A DNA stretch of 64,000 nt from Chlorogloeopsis sp. ULAP01. Its GTDB lineage: Bacteria; Cyanobacteriota; Cyanobacteriia; Cyanobacteriales; Nostocaceae. The position numbers were made by a program, and so were the translations under genes. Below the pieces are notes generated by a model. That model saw nothing but the letters and a program-made list of their open reading frames with translations. It searched no databases and was not told where the DNA came from. Where the stretch lies: the NCBI RefSeq assembly GCF_030381805.1, contig NZ_JAUDRH010000002.1, positions 1 through 64,000 of the forward strand. The letters run 5' to 3'. Below are positions 51,224 through 60,210 of this stretch, piece after piece. The stretch's first letter is position 1; each line of letters starts with the position of its first letter.

Positions 51224-51808
51224 ATGGCATCAAAGGATGAGCTTCAAAATAGTTTAAAAGAAAAATACGGTATTAATAAGAATATCAGTCAATCACTAGC
51301 AAAGGAAGAATGTGAAAGGTTACTTGATGTTCTCAATCATGAACCCAGTACAGTAAAACTTATTGAATCTTTTGCTCAGAAAAATTCTAATTTAGGGAAA
51401 AATAACGCATATTTCTCAAGGATGCGTAGTCAGGCAGAGAAAAAATTAGAATCTTTACAAAAGGAGCATCAAGATTTAGAGAAATCTATCAAAACTTTAG
51501 AAGATTCTAAGCAAGAACTTGAAAACAAGAAAAAACAATTAGAGAATGAAAGAATAGAACTTGAAGCCGACATCAAAAGCTTGTCACTTGAAAATAATTC
51601 TCTAGCTTCTAAAGTTCAAAACCTAACTTCTCAAAATGATGAATTAATTGATGCAAATGAACAGCTTAAAAAAGATAACAAAGACTTGAAAAATATAGTC
51701 GATCAAATTAGGCTTAGATTAGCAAGAGATACAAAATTGCTCCTTAAATATGAAGACAGTGAAATTAAAAAAGCGCTAATTAGGTTGTTCAGCTGGACAT
51801 TGGGTTAA
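51224..51808 (+). CDS. Coiled-coil protein, first gene of HNH operon
   Basis: 194 residues, no signal peptide or membrane helix. The N-terminus (1-65, ECERLLDVLNHEPSTVKLIE) looks like a small helical domain. Residues 70-165 are a long, highly charged coiled coil (KKLESLQKEHQDLEKSIKTL..., repeated heptads). The C-terminus has a hydrophobic end KKALIRLFSWTLG. It lies 12 bases upstream of the next gene and the DNA is noticeably AT-rich. I recognise no family. Coiled-coil sensors are frequent in phage-defence operons with nucleases, but nothing here proves it. Confidence 0.8.
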   Translation: MASKDELQNSLKEKYGINKNISQSLAKEECERLLDVLNHEPSTVKLIESFAQKNSNLGKNNAYFSRMRSQAEKKLESLQKEHQDLEKSIKTLEDSKQELENKKKQLENERIELEADIKSLSLENNSLASKVQNLTSQNDELIDANEQLKKDNKDLKNIVDQIRLRLARDTKLLLKYEDSEIKKALIRLFSWTLG

Positions 51809-51820
51809 GGAGCTAAAGCA

Positions 51821-52261
51821 ATGACAAACAAAAAACCTCAAAAAAGAACCTTTAAAGGAATGAGTTATTGCAAGGTTCAAGGTGCTAACTCCAAGAATCG
51901 CAACAAGCTTCACAAAGAAGACAAGCAGTGGTTAAAAGATAATGGTTACAGAAATGTTGGTTGGGATAATATTATTAATCTCTACCAAAAGATTGAAGAG
52001 ATTGTAGACAGATATCCATTTGAAGATTTAACTCTTGAAGAATTATTTATAGAAGCCGATCGCATTGGGAATAAATATCTTACTGCTCAAGAAAGAGAAG
52101 AATTTAATCAAAAGTTAGCTCAAGAAGTTAATGAGATTGCGGAAGAGATAGATAGGCAGTTTCCTGACACTGAAATAGAAGTTATTGACTTCAGTAAAAA
52201 AATTAGCAATAACTCTCGAAAGAAACGCAATCAAAAGTCATATCGAACTGTTAAATTTTAG
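51821..52261 (+). CDS. Hypothetical protein, second gene of HNH operon
   Basis: 146 residues, with basic ends (KKPQKRTFKG; KKRNQKSYRTVKF) and an acidic centre. Residues about 65-95 (LTLEELFIEADRIGNKYLTA) resemble residues 10-35 of the nuclease coded next (LEELFKLANKIGKK...LTRQ), so the two proteins share a small helical element, perhaps for pairing. RBS AAGGAG precedes the ATG. Its last base is the first base of the nuclease gene. No known family; may be an antitoxin-like or adaptor partner of the nuclease. Confidence 0.75.
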   Translation: MTNKKPQKRTFKGMSYCKVQGANSKNRNKLHKEDKQWLKDNGYRNVGWDNIINLYQKIEEIVDRYPFEDLTLEELFIEADRIGNKYLTAQEREEFNQKLAQEVNEIAEEIDRQFPDTEIEVIDFSKKISNNSRKKRNQKSYRTVKF

Positions 52262-52722
52262 TGAGAGATACTGTGAATTTAGAAGACAAAGAGCTTGAGG
52301 AATTATTTAAACTCGCAAACAAAATTGGTAAAAAGCGATATCACAAACTAACTCGTCAAGATTTTGAAGATTATCGAAAATTTGACAAGTGGCGTTATAT
52401 AAATGGTGATAGTGAGTGTGGAACAACTCAAGAAAGTAAAGACTGGGTAAGAGAAAATTCAGATTGGTTATGTCCAATCTGCGAGGAAAGATACTCTCAA
52501 AGAGATGGCAAAACAATCGATCACAAGTTACCCCGATCGCAATATCCTTGGTTGGCAATGGAATTCAAGAACTTATGGGTTATTTGTCAAAGATGTAACA
52601 AAGAAAAAGGGGAAATGCATTGGTACGAATATGAGCACTATATGTTAATCCACCATCCAAAGCTTTATCTAAATGTGAGAAATGTACGTCCCATACAGTT
52701 ACTAAAGTCTCTCAAAAACTAA
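52261..52722 (+). CDS. HNH endonuclease
   Basis: 153 residues, GTG start overlapping the preceding stop. The HNH core is complete: WLCPICEERY (first Zn-Cys pair), TIDHKLPRSQYPW (catalytic His after Asp), NLWVICQRCNKEKG (Asn, second Cys pair). The N-terminal 35 residues match part of the protein coded upstream. HNH proteins of this size cut DNA in restriction, defence or mobile-element settings. No methyltransferase, integrase or group II intron is near. The operon ends here; purH begins 110 bases on. Confidence 0.88.
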   Translation: MRDTVNLEDKELEELFKLANKIGKKRYHKLTRQDFEDYRKFDKWRYINGDSECGTTQESKDWVRENSDWLCPICEERYSQRDGKTIDHKLPRSQYPWLAMEFKNLWVICQRCNKEKGEMHWYEYEHYMLIHHPKLYLNVRNVRPIQLLKSLKN

Positions 52723-52831
52723 AATAACAATAATTTCAAGCCAGTCTTAAAAGTTTTGCGCTTCCTTACCACCAAGTTTTATACAATATTCATTTGCTCT
52801 TGATGATCTTGATTAAAAAAACTGGGGAATT

Positions 52832-54376
52832 ATGGCGCGCCTTGCACTATTGAGTGTATCTAATAAAACAGGTTTAATTGACCTTGCCCAAAGATTGGTA
52901 GAAGAATTTGACTTTGAAATTATCAGTAGTGGTGGCACTGCCCAAACTCTGAAAGATGCAGGATTACCAGTTACAAAAGTTGCCGATTACACAGGCTCTC
53001 CCGAAATATTAGGTGGGCGAGTCAAAACACTGCATCCTCGCATTCACGGCGGTATTTTAGCGCGAAGAGATATACCGCAAGACATGACAGATTTGGAAAA
53101 TAACCAAATTCGTCCGCTTGATTTAGTGGTAGTGAATCTCTATCCTTTTGAAGCTACTATTGCTAAAGAGGGTGTGACTTTAGCTGAGGCAATAGAACAA
53201 ATTGATATTGGCGGCCCTGCTATGCTAAGAGCAGCATCGAAAAACTTTGCTCATCTGACAGTATTGTGCGATCCCGCCCAATATGGCGAATATTTAGAAG
53301 AATTAAGGCAACATGGCGGCGAAACTTCGCTGGCATTTCGACAAAAGTGTGCGTTGAAAGGATTTTTGCATACTTCTAGTTACGATCAAGCGATCGCATC
53401 TTATTTGAGCGAGCAGTCTGCTTCAGAATCAACGCTACCGTCACAGTTTATGCTTGCCGGGCAACAACTGCAATCTCTGCGTTATGGTGAAAACCCCCAT
53501 CAAAGTGCGGCTTGGTATCAAACTGGCACAACTTCAAGCGGATGGGCAGCCGCTACCAAACTCCAAGGCAAAGAACTTAGTTACAATAACTTAGTTGATT
53601 TAGAAGCAGCCCGTCGGATTATTGCAGAATTCACCGACACTCCCGCAGCAACTATTATCAAACACACTAATCCCTGTGGCACGGCGCTAGGAAACACTAT
53701 TTTAGAAGCTTATCAAAAAGCATTGAATGCCGATCCCGTGTCTGCCTTTGGTGGCATTGTTGCACTCAACCATCCCATCGATAGCGCTACTGCAACTGAA
53801 TTAACAAAGACATTCTTAGAATGTGTAGTGGCTCCAGGATGTGAAGAGGATGCCAAAGAAATTCTAGCAGCCAAGTCAAAAGTGCGAGTACTAATCCTAC
53901 CAGATTTGAGTAGCGGTTCTAAAGATGCAGTGAAGACTATAGCAGGTGGTTTTCTTGTTCAAGCCGCAGATGACATTGTTGCTGATACTAGTAAATGGCA
54001 AGTCGTCACCGAACGACAACCCACCCCAACCGAATTAGAAGAATTGTTATTTGCCTGGAAAGTTTGCAAACACGTCAAATCGAATGCCATTGTTGTGAGT
54101 GGCGATCGCACAACTTTAGGTGTAGGTGCAGGGCAAATGAATCGTGTTGGTTCGGTAAAAATAGCTCTCGAACAAGCCCAGGAAAAAGCTAAAGGAGCCT
54201 TTGTTGCCAGTGATGGATTTTTCCCCTTTGATGATTCCGTCAAAACTGCTGCTGCTGCCGGAATTACTGCAATTGTTCAGCCAGGTGGAAGCTTGCGGGA
54301 TCAAGATTCCATTCAAGCTGCAAACGAGCTAGGTTTAGTCATGGTATTTACTGGTGTACGTCACTTTTTACATTAA
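52832..54376 (+). CDS. purH: Bifunctional AICAR transformylase / IMP cyclohydrolase
   Basis: 514-residue enzyme for the last two steps of IMP synthesis. The N-terminal MGS-like IMP cyclohydrolase domain (1-195) begins LALLSVSNKTGLIDLAQ and contains GGRVKTLHPRIHGG. The C-terminal transformylase domain has the catalytic Lys277-His278 in IIKHTNPCG, NADPVSAFGGIVA, and the C-terminal GITAIVQPGGSLRDQDSI. Standard length and complete. Cytoplasmic, using 10-formyl-tetrahydrofolate. Two small-RNA-like elements follow it. Confidence 0.97.
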   Translation: MARLALLSVSNKTGLIDLAQRLVEEFDFEIISSGGTAQTLKDAGLPVTKVADYTGSPEILGGRVKTLHPRIHGGILARRDIPQDMTDLENNQIRPLDLVVVNLYPFEATIAKEGVTLAEAIEQIDIGGPAMLRAASKNFAHLTVLCDPAQYGEYLEELRQHGGETSLAFRQKCALKGFLHTSSYDQAIASYLSEQSASESTLPSQFMLAGQQLQSLRYGENPHQSAAWYQTGTTSSGWAAATKLQGKELSYNNLVDLEAARRIIAEFTDTPAATIIKHTNPCGTALGNTILEAYQKALNADPVSAFGGIVALNHPIDSATATELTKTFLECVVAPGCEEDAKEILAAKSKVRVLILPDLSSGSKDAVKTIAGGFLVQAADDIVADTSKWQVVTERQPTPTELEELLFAWKVCKHVKSNAIVVSGDRTTLGVGAGQMNRVGSVKIALEQAQEKAKGAFVASDGFFPFDDSVKTAAAAGITAIVQPGGSLRDQDSIQAANELGLVMVFTGVRHFLH

Positions 54377-54380
54377 ATGC

Positions 54381-54405
54381 GGGTGTAAGGGTATAGGAGT
54401 GTAGG
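54381..54405. repeat. Intergenic repeat also present within egtB
   Basis: GGGTGTAAGGGTATAGGAGT and the next five bases; the complement matches 12465-12489 at 23 of 25 positions. Confidence 0.7.
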
Positions 54406-54530
54406 AGAAAAACATTTTCATACCTGGCGGTAAAATTTTTTCATCGGGACTGCCTTCTGCCTTACTTAGTACACTCGCTAAAGTGTCACTAATCTGCAAG
54501 TAGAGATTTAGAACCGATGCTAATGTTTGA

Positions 54531-54602
54531 TTGTGTGAGGAGTAAGTTTGAAGCAAAAAGCGCTTGGAGTGGAAACACGGCAACACTCTTAAGCGCTTTT
54601 TA
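54531..54602 (+). ncRNA. Yfr2/Cyano-1-like small RNA, copy 1
   Basis: GTGTGAGGAGT (54533-54543) is followed by a long hairpin. AAGCGCTT (54558-54565) pairs with AAGCGCTT (54591-54598), and inside it GAGTG pairs with CACTC around a loop with GGAAACA and GGCAACA; a T-run ends it. The GGAAACA loop and terminator layout match the cyanobacterial Yfr2 family. TAAT-type bases (about 54521) could be the -10 box. A second copy lies 180 bases downstream. Confidence 0.6.
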
Positions 54603-54635
54603 ATTTTGAGGTTATATAGTTTACACAATCTTTAT

Positions 54636-54695
54636 ATTAAATACCTGTAATGGTCTTGAATCTTCATATTAGATACTTGTAATAGTCTTGAAGCA
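54636..54695. repeat. Tandem 28-bp imperfect repeat between the two RNA copies
   Basis: ATATTAAATACCTGTAATGG and the next bases recur as ATATTAGATACTTGTAATAG, each ending TCTTGAA. Possibly a by-product of the duplication of the RNA gene. Confidence 0.55.
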
Positions 54696-54711
54696 GTGAT
54701 ATTGTTTAGTT

Positions 54712-54784
54712 GTGTGTGAGGAGCAAGTGTAAATCGAAAAGCGCTAAGGGTGGAAACACGGCAACACTCCTCGGCGCTTTTTGC
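54712..54784 (+). ncRNA. Yfr2/Cyano-1-like small RNA, copy 2
   Basis: Same layout as copy 1: GTGTGAGGAG (54714-54723), outer stem AAAGCGC / GCGCTTT (54738-54744 with 54774-54780), inner stem GGGTG/CACTC, loop with GGAAACA and GGCAACA, then T-run. Stem bases differ from copy 1 with pairing kept (AAG...CTTA against AAG...CTCG, GAGTG against GGGTG), so structure is under selection. Confidence 0.6.
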
Positions 54785-54911
54785 TTTTTCAGATTGATTT
54801 AGAGTTCAGAATTAATTAAAAAATACTTCTTTCACTGTCTCAGATTACCTTTTCAGAGCATTAGTTCCTATTTATTTTTTTATATAGCTTCTACTTAGTC
54901 TACAAAATGAA

Positions 54912-54953
54912 ACAGCAGTCCACGGTTTGAAATGTCTGGACTGCTGTTTAATA
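54912..54953. terminator. Bidirectional hairpin terminator
   Basis: AAACAGCAGTCCA and TGGACTGCTGTTT form a 13-bp stem around a 14-base loop. It lies 36 bases after the stop of the small minus-strand gene at 54989 and can end its transcript. Confidence 0.65.
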
Positions 54954-54988
54954 AAAAGTTTAGCCAATATCAAATTGTTGAGTCCTAA

Positions 54989-55105
54989 CTAAAAAATTCC
55001 TAACAAAAAAATGAATGTCAAACCACACAATGCGAGAAGGGAAATAATAATTATGTTACCTACACTGTGGTCTGCTACTGTTGTGTTGTGAGTATGTTCA
55101 GTCAT
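54989..55105 (-). CDS. Small single-helix membrane protein (38 residues)
   Basis: ATG at 55105 opens a 38-codon frame: a hydrophilic His/Thr-rich head (TEHTHNTTVADHSVG) followed by one membrane helix (NIIIISLLALCGLTFIFLLG) and a stop. This head-plus-helix form is typical of small cyanobacterial photosynthetic or NDH subunits, though it is none that I can name (not PsbM, PetM, PetN, PsbX). A strong hairpin terminator follows on the same strand. Too short for usual gene callers. Confidence 0.5.
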   Translation of the reverse strand: MTEHTHNTTVADHSVGNIIIISLLALCGLTFIFLLGIF

Positions 55106-55701
55106 GTTAATCGACCTTTATCATGATAGTTTATGCTGCAATTATAAATACCTAAACTAAATATTTATGTTGTATAATAGAAAACTTGATTTAAATTTAT
55201 CTATTTTTAAATTTGTAGTACTAGTCCAATAACATAGATTAATTTTTGTTGCTATGAGCAATAATTGAGAATCTATTCATAATTAATTGCTACTAAAGCA
55301 ACAAGAGTTAAAATTCAGAGTTCAGATGCTGTATTTAGCAGTTCTAGGTTTCTACTTTATATCTTTTGAGAGATGTGATTTTGTTTAGAGAATAAGATAA
55401 CCTCTCTATGGGAAGATGTTAAAAGTGGGAAATTAAATACTCTCTTTTGGGGAAGTCTCAAACCAGCACGACAAGATATTCACGGCATTATGCCCAAAGT
55501 TATAGATAAGCTCTAATCAAAATATGGAGTTAGAACTTACTGATGGGGAATTGGCCATTAATTTGAGGATAACCTTTCCAAATATTAATAGAAGGGAAAA
55601 CTTATAATAGCAATGGCAAAAATTAATGACACACTGCTCCAGAAACAAAATTGTGCTCAATTCCTTGTAATCGTATTCTTGTTCAAGTAGGAGTGCTTGA
55701 A
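55106..55701. other. AT-rich intergenic region with possible gene remnant
   Basis: Mostly AT-rich. Positions about 55386-55516 keep a 43-codon open stretch without start (LWEDVKSGKLNTLFWGSLKP, then DIHGIMPKVIDKL-stop) that looks coding, but I recognise no family. The promoter of the hybrid kinase should lie in the last 150 bases. Confidence 0.4.
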
Positions 55702-58700
55702 ATGAGTCAAAAGCAAGCAAATTCCCTGGGAGGCATATTTGCTGGTGGTGGACAGATGGGTACCCTAATGCATTGCTTTGACTGGGCAAGCACTTCTGTT
55801 GGTTCTGTAGAAAAATGGCCGCCAAGCTTGCGTACATCTGTCAGTATTTTACTTAATTCCCACTATCCTATAGTCATTGCTTGGGGTTCTGAGTTTCTCC
55901 TGTTCTACAACGATGCTTACATACCCTTGCTTGGAGATAAGCATCCCTACGCACTTGGGCAAACAATACCCCAGGCGTGTCCCGAACTTTGGCTTGCAAT
56001 CGCACCTGTGCTTCAAAAAGTCATAGATACAGGGGAGGGGGGTACTTCAGAAGATATACAAATTTTCGTAAATCGCAACGGGTATCTGGAGGAAGTATAT
56101 ATAAACTTCTCCTACAGTCCAATTTGTGATGAGAACGGCTTGGTAGCAGGTATTTTTATTAGCTGTAGCGAGAAAACCCAAGCTGCGATCGCTCAACGTC
56201 GCTGGCAAACTATAAGAGATTTAGCAGCGAAAGGCAGTAATGCCAATACAGTCAGGGATGCCTGCCGTTTGCTCATGGCAAGCTTAGGTAGTAACACTAC
56301 TGATATACCTTTTGCATTATTGTACTTAATAGAACCTAACAAGCAAGCACGACTGATAGAAACAGTAGGTTGTAAAGCAGAAAATCTTGGTGATATAGAA
56401 GTAATAAATTTAACAGATAATTTAATATGGCGTTTTGCTGAAGTAGTCGAAACAAGACAGCCTATAAGAATCGATAATCTGCCTAATCAATGGAATTGTT
56501 CACCACCCGGAAATTGGACGGCTGTTACTTTACCAATAGCACAGCCTGGGCAAAACCAACTAACTGGAATTTTGGTAGTAGGGGTTAATAATAAACGTGT
56601 CTTAGATAAAGATGACTGGGACTTTTTTGAGTTAATCGCCACAGAAATCAAAAATGCGATCGCCAATGCTCGTGTCTATGAACAAGAACACAAACGCACC
56701 GAAACCTCGGCACTTCGTCAACAAGCCACAGAGTATGAGCAACAGTTACGACAACTAAGCACAGCCACACGTGACAAACTTCACTCCATCCTCGAAAGTA
56801 TTACAGATTCTTTTGTCGCATTAGATAAAGATTGGCGGATCGTATATATCAATCAAAAAGCTGCCAGAAAAAACGGACAAACGCCAGAGGAAATTATTGG
56901 TAAAAATCATTGGGAACACTGGCATTGGCTGGCTGGAACGCAAGTAGAACAAGAATACCGTCGTGCTGTTGCCGAGCAAGTACCAGTCCATTTTGAAGTT
57001 CCTTGTCAACCTCTCAATACTTGGTTGGAAATTCATGCCTATCCATCTAGAGATGGGTTAAATGTTTTTTTGCGTGATATCACTGAACGCAAGCGTATCG
57101 AATTAAAATTGCGAGAAAGTGAAGAGCGATTGCGCTTGGCTGTGGAAGGAGCTGGCTTAATAATGTGGGATTGGGATCTTGTCTCTGGGCAGACTGTATG
57201 CTCAGATGGCAGTCACACCATGTTTGGGCTAACTGCTGATATCGAGATAACTTATGAGATTTTCCTTAATGCAGTGCATCCAGATGATCGCGAACGAGTT
57301 GATCGCTCAGTACAGGGTGCGATCGCAGGCGAGAATGACTACAGCATTGAGTACCGAAGTCTCTGGGCAGATGGCACAGTGCGTTGGTTGGTATCCAAGG
57401 CGCGTGTCTACCGCGATGAAAATGGTAAACCGATGCGGATGATAGGCATAGATTTGGATATTACTGCCCAAAAACAAATAGAAGAAGCTCTGCGCCAGAG
57501 TGAAGCTCATTTAGCAATGGCTCAAAAAGTTGCCCAAGTTGGTAGCTGGGAATTTGATCTAGAAAGCCAAAAAATTATTTGGTCAGAAACTACGTTTCAC
57601 CACTGGGGATTCGAGCCGACTCAAAGCGAACCGAGCTATGCCGAATTGCTTGAGAGGGTTTATCCAGATGATCGAGAAATTTTGCAACAATTTGTGGAGC
57701 GTGCGATCGCCCAAGGAATTCCCTATGGTTTCGATATGCGAATAGTGCTACCGGATGGTTCAATTCGATATCTCGATTCTCGTGGAGAGCCTGTGTTTAA
57801 CGAGCAAGGGCAAGTAGTTAAACTGATTGGAACATCATTTGATATCAGCGATCGCAAGCACCTGGAAGAAGAATTACGTCGTCGAGAGCAGGAGCTTGCC
57901 GGTTTTATTGCAAATGCACCCATTGGCATACATTGTGTAGCATCAGATGGAACCATCCTGTGGGCAAATCAAGCTGAATTAGACTTGCTTGGTTACTCTC
58001 CCCAAGAGTATATAGGGCAGCACATTGCCAAATTCTACGCCGATCAAAACGTGATAGAAGATATCCTCCAGAGACTAACAGCAAAGGAAACTTTAATTGA
58101 CTATGAAGCTAGCTTCAGGTGTAAAGACGGCTCGATTAAATATGTTTTAATCAACTCTAATGTATTGTGGGAAGATAATCGGTTCATTTACAGTCGGTGC
58201 TTTAACAAGGACATTAGCGATCGCAAGCAGGCAGAAGAAGCATTACGCCTTTCTGAAGCACGATTTCGACTAGCAATGGAAAATCTTCCAGAACTGTTCA
58301 TGCTCTATGATGCTCAACGTCGTTTTCAGTTTGTCAATACCAAAGTATTACAACTAAGCGGGAGAACTCTAGAACAATTGATTGGGCGTCGGGATGAAGA
58401 TGTTTTTCCTGCTGAAGTTACCAATCCCTATTTACCCCTGCTGCTAAAAACTGTCGAAACCGGGCAATTGCAGACTGGAGAATGTACCCTCACCTTCTTT
58501 GAATGCCAGAAATGCGAGCCAATCACTTTTATTGTCAAATATGTACCCCTACTCGACAGCCAAGGAAAGATTCAGCAAATTCTCGGCTTGACTCATGACA
58601 TCACACATATTAAGCGTGCAGAAGAAGCTCTTCGCCAGCGAGAACAAGAATTCCGAGCCTTGGCAGAAAATTCTCCTGATCTGATTTGTCGATTTGATCG

Positions 58701-60171
58701 AAACTTTTGTCTTCGATATGTCAATCCTCGCGTAGAGTTAGAGACGGGTATTCCAGTACCTGAGTGGATTGGTAAAACACTATTAGAACTCGGTTATGCC
58801 GAAGCAATTACTAATCCTTGGCATGAAGCACTGCAAAAAGTTTTTGCAACTAAACAAGAACTAATTTGTGATTCGGAGTTTCCCTCCATTACAGGAATAA
58901 AATATTGGTCGAGTCGTCTTGTACCTGAATTTGCTGAGGATGGTTCCGTTAAAACAGTTCTCGCTGTTTGCCGGGATATTACCAGTCGCAGACAAGCAGA
59001 ATTGGAATTACAACAAGCAAAAGAAGCAGCAGAAGCAGCTAGTCGAATTAAAGACGAATTTTTGGCTATTCTCTCCCATGAACTCCGTTCTCCCCTTACA
59101 CCAATACTTGCCTGGGCGCAAATTTTGCGATTAAAGAATTTTGATGCTACAACAACCGAATATGCTCTAGAAACGATTGAGCGCAACGCTAAGTTACAAA
59201 CTCAGTTAGTTGACGATTTACTGGATGTATCTTGTATTATCCAGGGCAAAATGACGTTGAATATTAGAACGGTCAATTTAGTTTACGTAATTCAAGGCGC
59301 ACTAGAAACAATTCGTTCCACAGCACAAGCCAAAGCAATTCAAATTCAAACCTTTTTGGACTATACTCCTCACCCAATGAAAGGAGACATTAGCCGTTTA
59401 CAACAGATAGTTTGGAATTTGCTTTCTAATGCGGTAAAATTCACCCCAGAAGAAGGAACAATTACAGTCAAACTAGAGTATTTTGATTCTTACGCCCAAA
59501 TTCAAGTTAGCGATACAGGCAAAGGCATCAATCCTGACTTTCTCCCTCATGTTTTTAAACGCTTCTCTCAAGAGAGTAACTCTACAACCAGAAAGTATGG
59601 CGGACTAGGATTAGGATTATCTATAGTTCATTATTTGACACAGCTACACGGTGGTTCAGTCAAAGCAGAAAGCCCTGGAGAAAATTTAGGGACAACGTTT
59701 ACAGTCTGTTTGCCATTTTCGATGACTGAGTGTGAAGAAACCGGCGACAAAGAGCAAACTCAAGCCCAGATGAATTTGAGTGGGGTACACATTTTAGTTG
59801 TAGATGATGAAGTAGATATGCGGGAATTGCTAGCCCGGATGTTAAAGGATGTAGGAGCTGATGTCACTGCCACACCATCAGCAACTGAAGCGCTTGCAGC
59901 TTTACAGCAACAACTACCCGATATTCTGCTTGCTGATATTGCGATGCCAAAAATAGATGGTTATATGTTGATGCATCAGGTGCGGGCTTTGCCATCACAA
60001 CAGGCAAGGCAAATACCTGCAATTGCCCTGACTGCTTACGCTGGAGAGTATAATCAGCAACGAGCGATCGCCGCCGGATTTCAGATGCATATTGCTAAAC
60101 CTGTGGAGCCAAAGGTGTTGATTGAAGCGATTGTCAGTTTACTGAAGGGAACAGGGGACAGGGAACAGTGA
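55702..60171 (+). CDS. Multi-PAS/GAF hybrid histidine kinase
   Basis: 1489 residues from the ATG at 55702 (TAGGAG 11 bases upstream); the frame is open to 55651. No membrane helix, so a cytoplasmic sensor. Order: PAS-like domain (about 20-155), GAF (about 160-330), six PAS/PAC units (about 360-1095), HisKA with His1126 (LSHELRSPL), ATPase (about 1230-1345, NAVKFTPEEG, DTGKGI, GLGLGLSIV), and a C-terminal receiver with Asp1412 (LLADIAMPK). It would integrate redox, light or small-molecule cues and pass phosphate to an unknown partner. The last codons (GTGDREQ) are coded by a GGGAACAGGG-type repeat. Orphan kinase. Confidence 0.94.
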   Translation: MSQKQANSLGGIFAGGGQMGTLMHCFDWASTSVGSVEKWPPSLRTSVSILLNSHYPIVIAWGSEFLLFYNDAYIPLLGDKHPYALGQTIPQACPELWLAIAPVLQKVIDTGEGGTSEDIQIFVNRNGYLEEVYINFSYSPICDENGLVAGIFISCSEKTQAAIAQRRWQTIRDLAAKGSNANTVRDACRLLMASLGSNTTDIPFALLYLIEPNKQARLIETVGCKAENLGDIEVINLTDNLIWRFAEVVETRQPIRIDNLPNQWNCSPPGNWTAVTLPIAQPGQNQLTGILVVGVNNKRVLDKDDWDFFELIATEIKNAIANARVYEQEHKRTETSALRQQATEYEQQLRQLSTATRDKLHSILESITDSFVALDKDWRIVYINQKAARKNGQTPEEIIGKNHWEHWHWLAGTQVEQEYRRAVAEQVPVHFEVPCQPLNTWLEIHAYPSRDGLNVFLRDITERKRIELKLRESEERLRLAVEGAGLIMWDWDLVSGQTVCSDGSHTMFGLTADIEITYEIFLNAVHPDDRERVDRSVQGAIAGENDYSIEYRSLWADGTVRWLVSKARVYRDENGKPMRMIGIDLDITAQKQIEEALRQSEAHLAMAQKVAQVGSWEFDLESQKIIWSETTFHHWGFEPTQSEPSYAELLERVYPDDREILQQFVERAIAQGIPYGFDMRIVLPDGSIRYLDSRGEPVFNEQGQVVKLIGTSFDISDRKHLEEELRRREQELAGFIANAPIGIHCVASDGTILWANQAELDLLGYSPQEYIGQHIAKFYADQNVIEDILQRLTAKETLIDYEASFRCKDGSIKYVLINSNVLWEDNRFIYSRCFNKDISDRKQAEEALRLSEARFRLAMENLPELFMLYDAQRRFQFVNTKVLQLSGRTLEQLIGRRDEDVFPAEVTNPYLPLLLKTVETGQLQTGECTLTFFECQKCEPITFIVKYVPLLDSQGKIQQILGLTHDITHIKRAEEALRQREQEFRALAENSPDLICRFDRNFCLRYVNPRVELETGIPVPEWIGKTLLELGYAEAITNPWHEALQKVFATKQELICDSEFPSITGIKYWSSRLVPEFAEDGSVKTVLAVCRDITSRRQAELELQQAKEAAEAASRIKDEFLAILSHELRSPLTPILAWAQILRLKNFDATTTEYALETIERNAKLQTQLVDDLLDVSCIIQGKMTLNIRTVNLVYVIQGALETIRSTAQAKAIQIQTFLDYTPHPMKGDISRLQQIVWNLLSNAVKFTPEEGTITVKLEYFDSYAQIQVSDTGKGINPDFLPHVFKRFSQESNSTTRKYGGLGLGLSIVHYLTQLHGGSVKAESPGENLGTTFTVCLPFSMTECEETGDKEQTQAQMNLSGVHILVVDDEVDMRELLARMLKDVGADVTATPSATEALAALQQQLPDILLADIAMPKIDGYMLMHQVRALPSQQARQIPAIALTAYAGEYNQQRAIAAGFQMHIAKPVEPKVLIEAIVSLLKGTGDREQ

Positions 60172-60210
60172 AGGATAACTGATAACTGATAACTGAATAA
60201 CTGATACCTA
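60145..60210. repeat. Short tandem repeats across the kinase stop codon
   Basis: GGGAACA/GGGGACA units run through the last codons to the stop, followed by three to four units of GATAACT. Confidence 0.65.

Noticed and set aside
54520..54602. Minus-strand Yfr1 gene (the complement contains ACTCCTCACAC)
   Set aside because: On that strand the motif follows, rather than precedes, the terminator-like hairpin, and no second hairpin with T-run is found. The plus-strand Yfr2-like reading fits better.
60145..60210. Microsatellite-type phase-variation switch at the kinase end
   Set aside because: The units lie at the very last codons and after the stop, so length changes would not turn the gene off.
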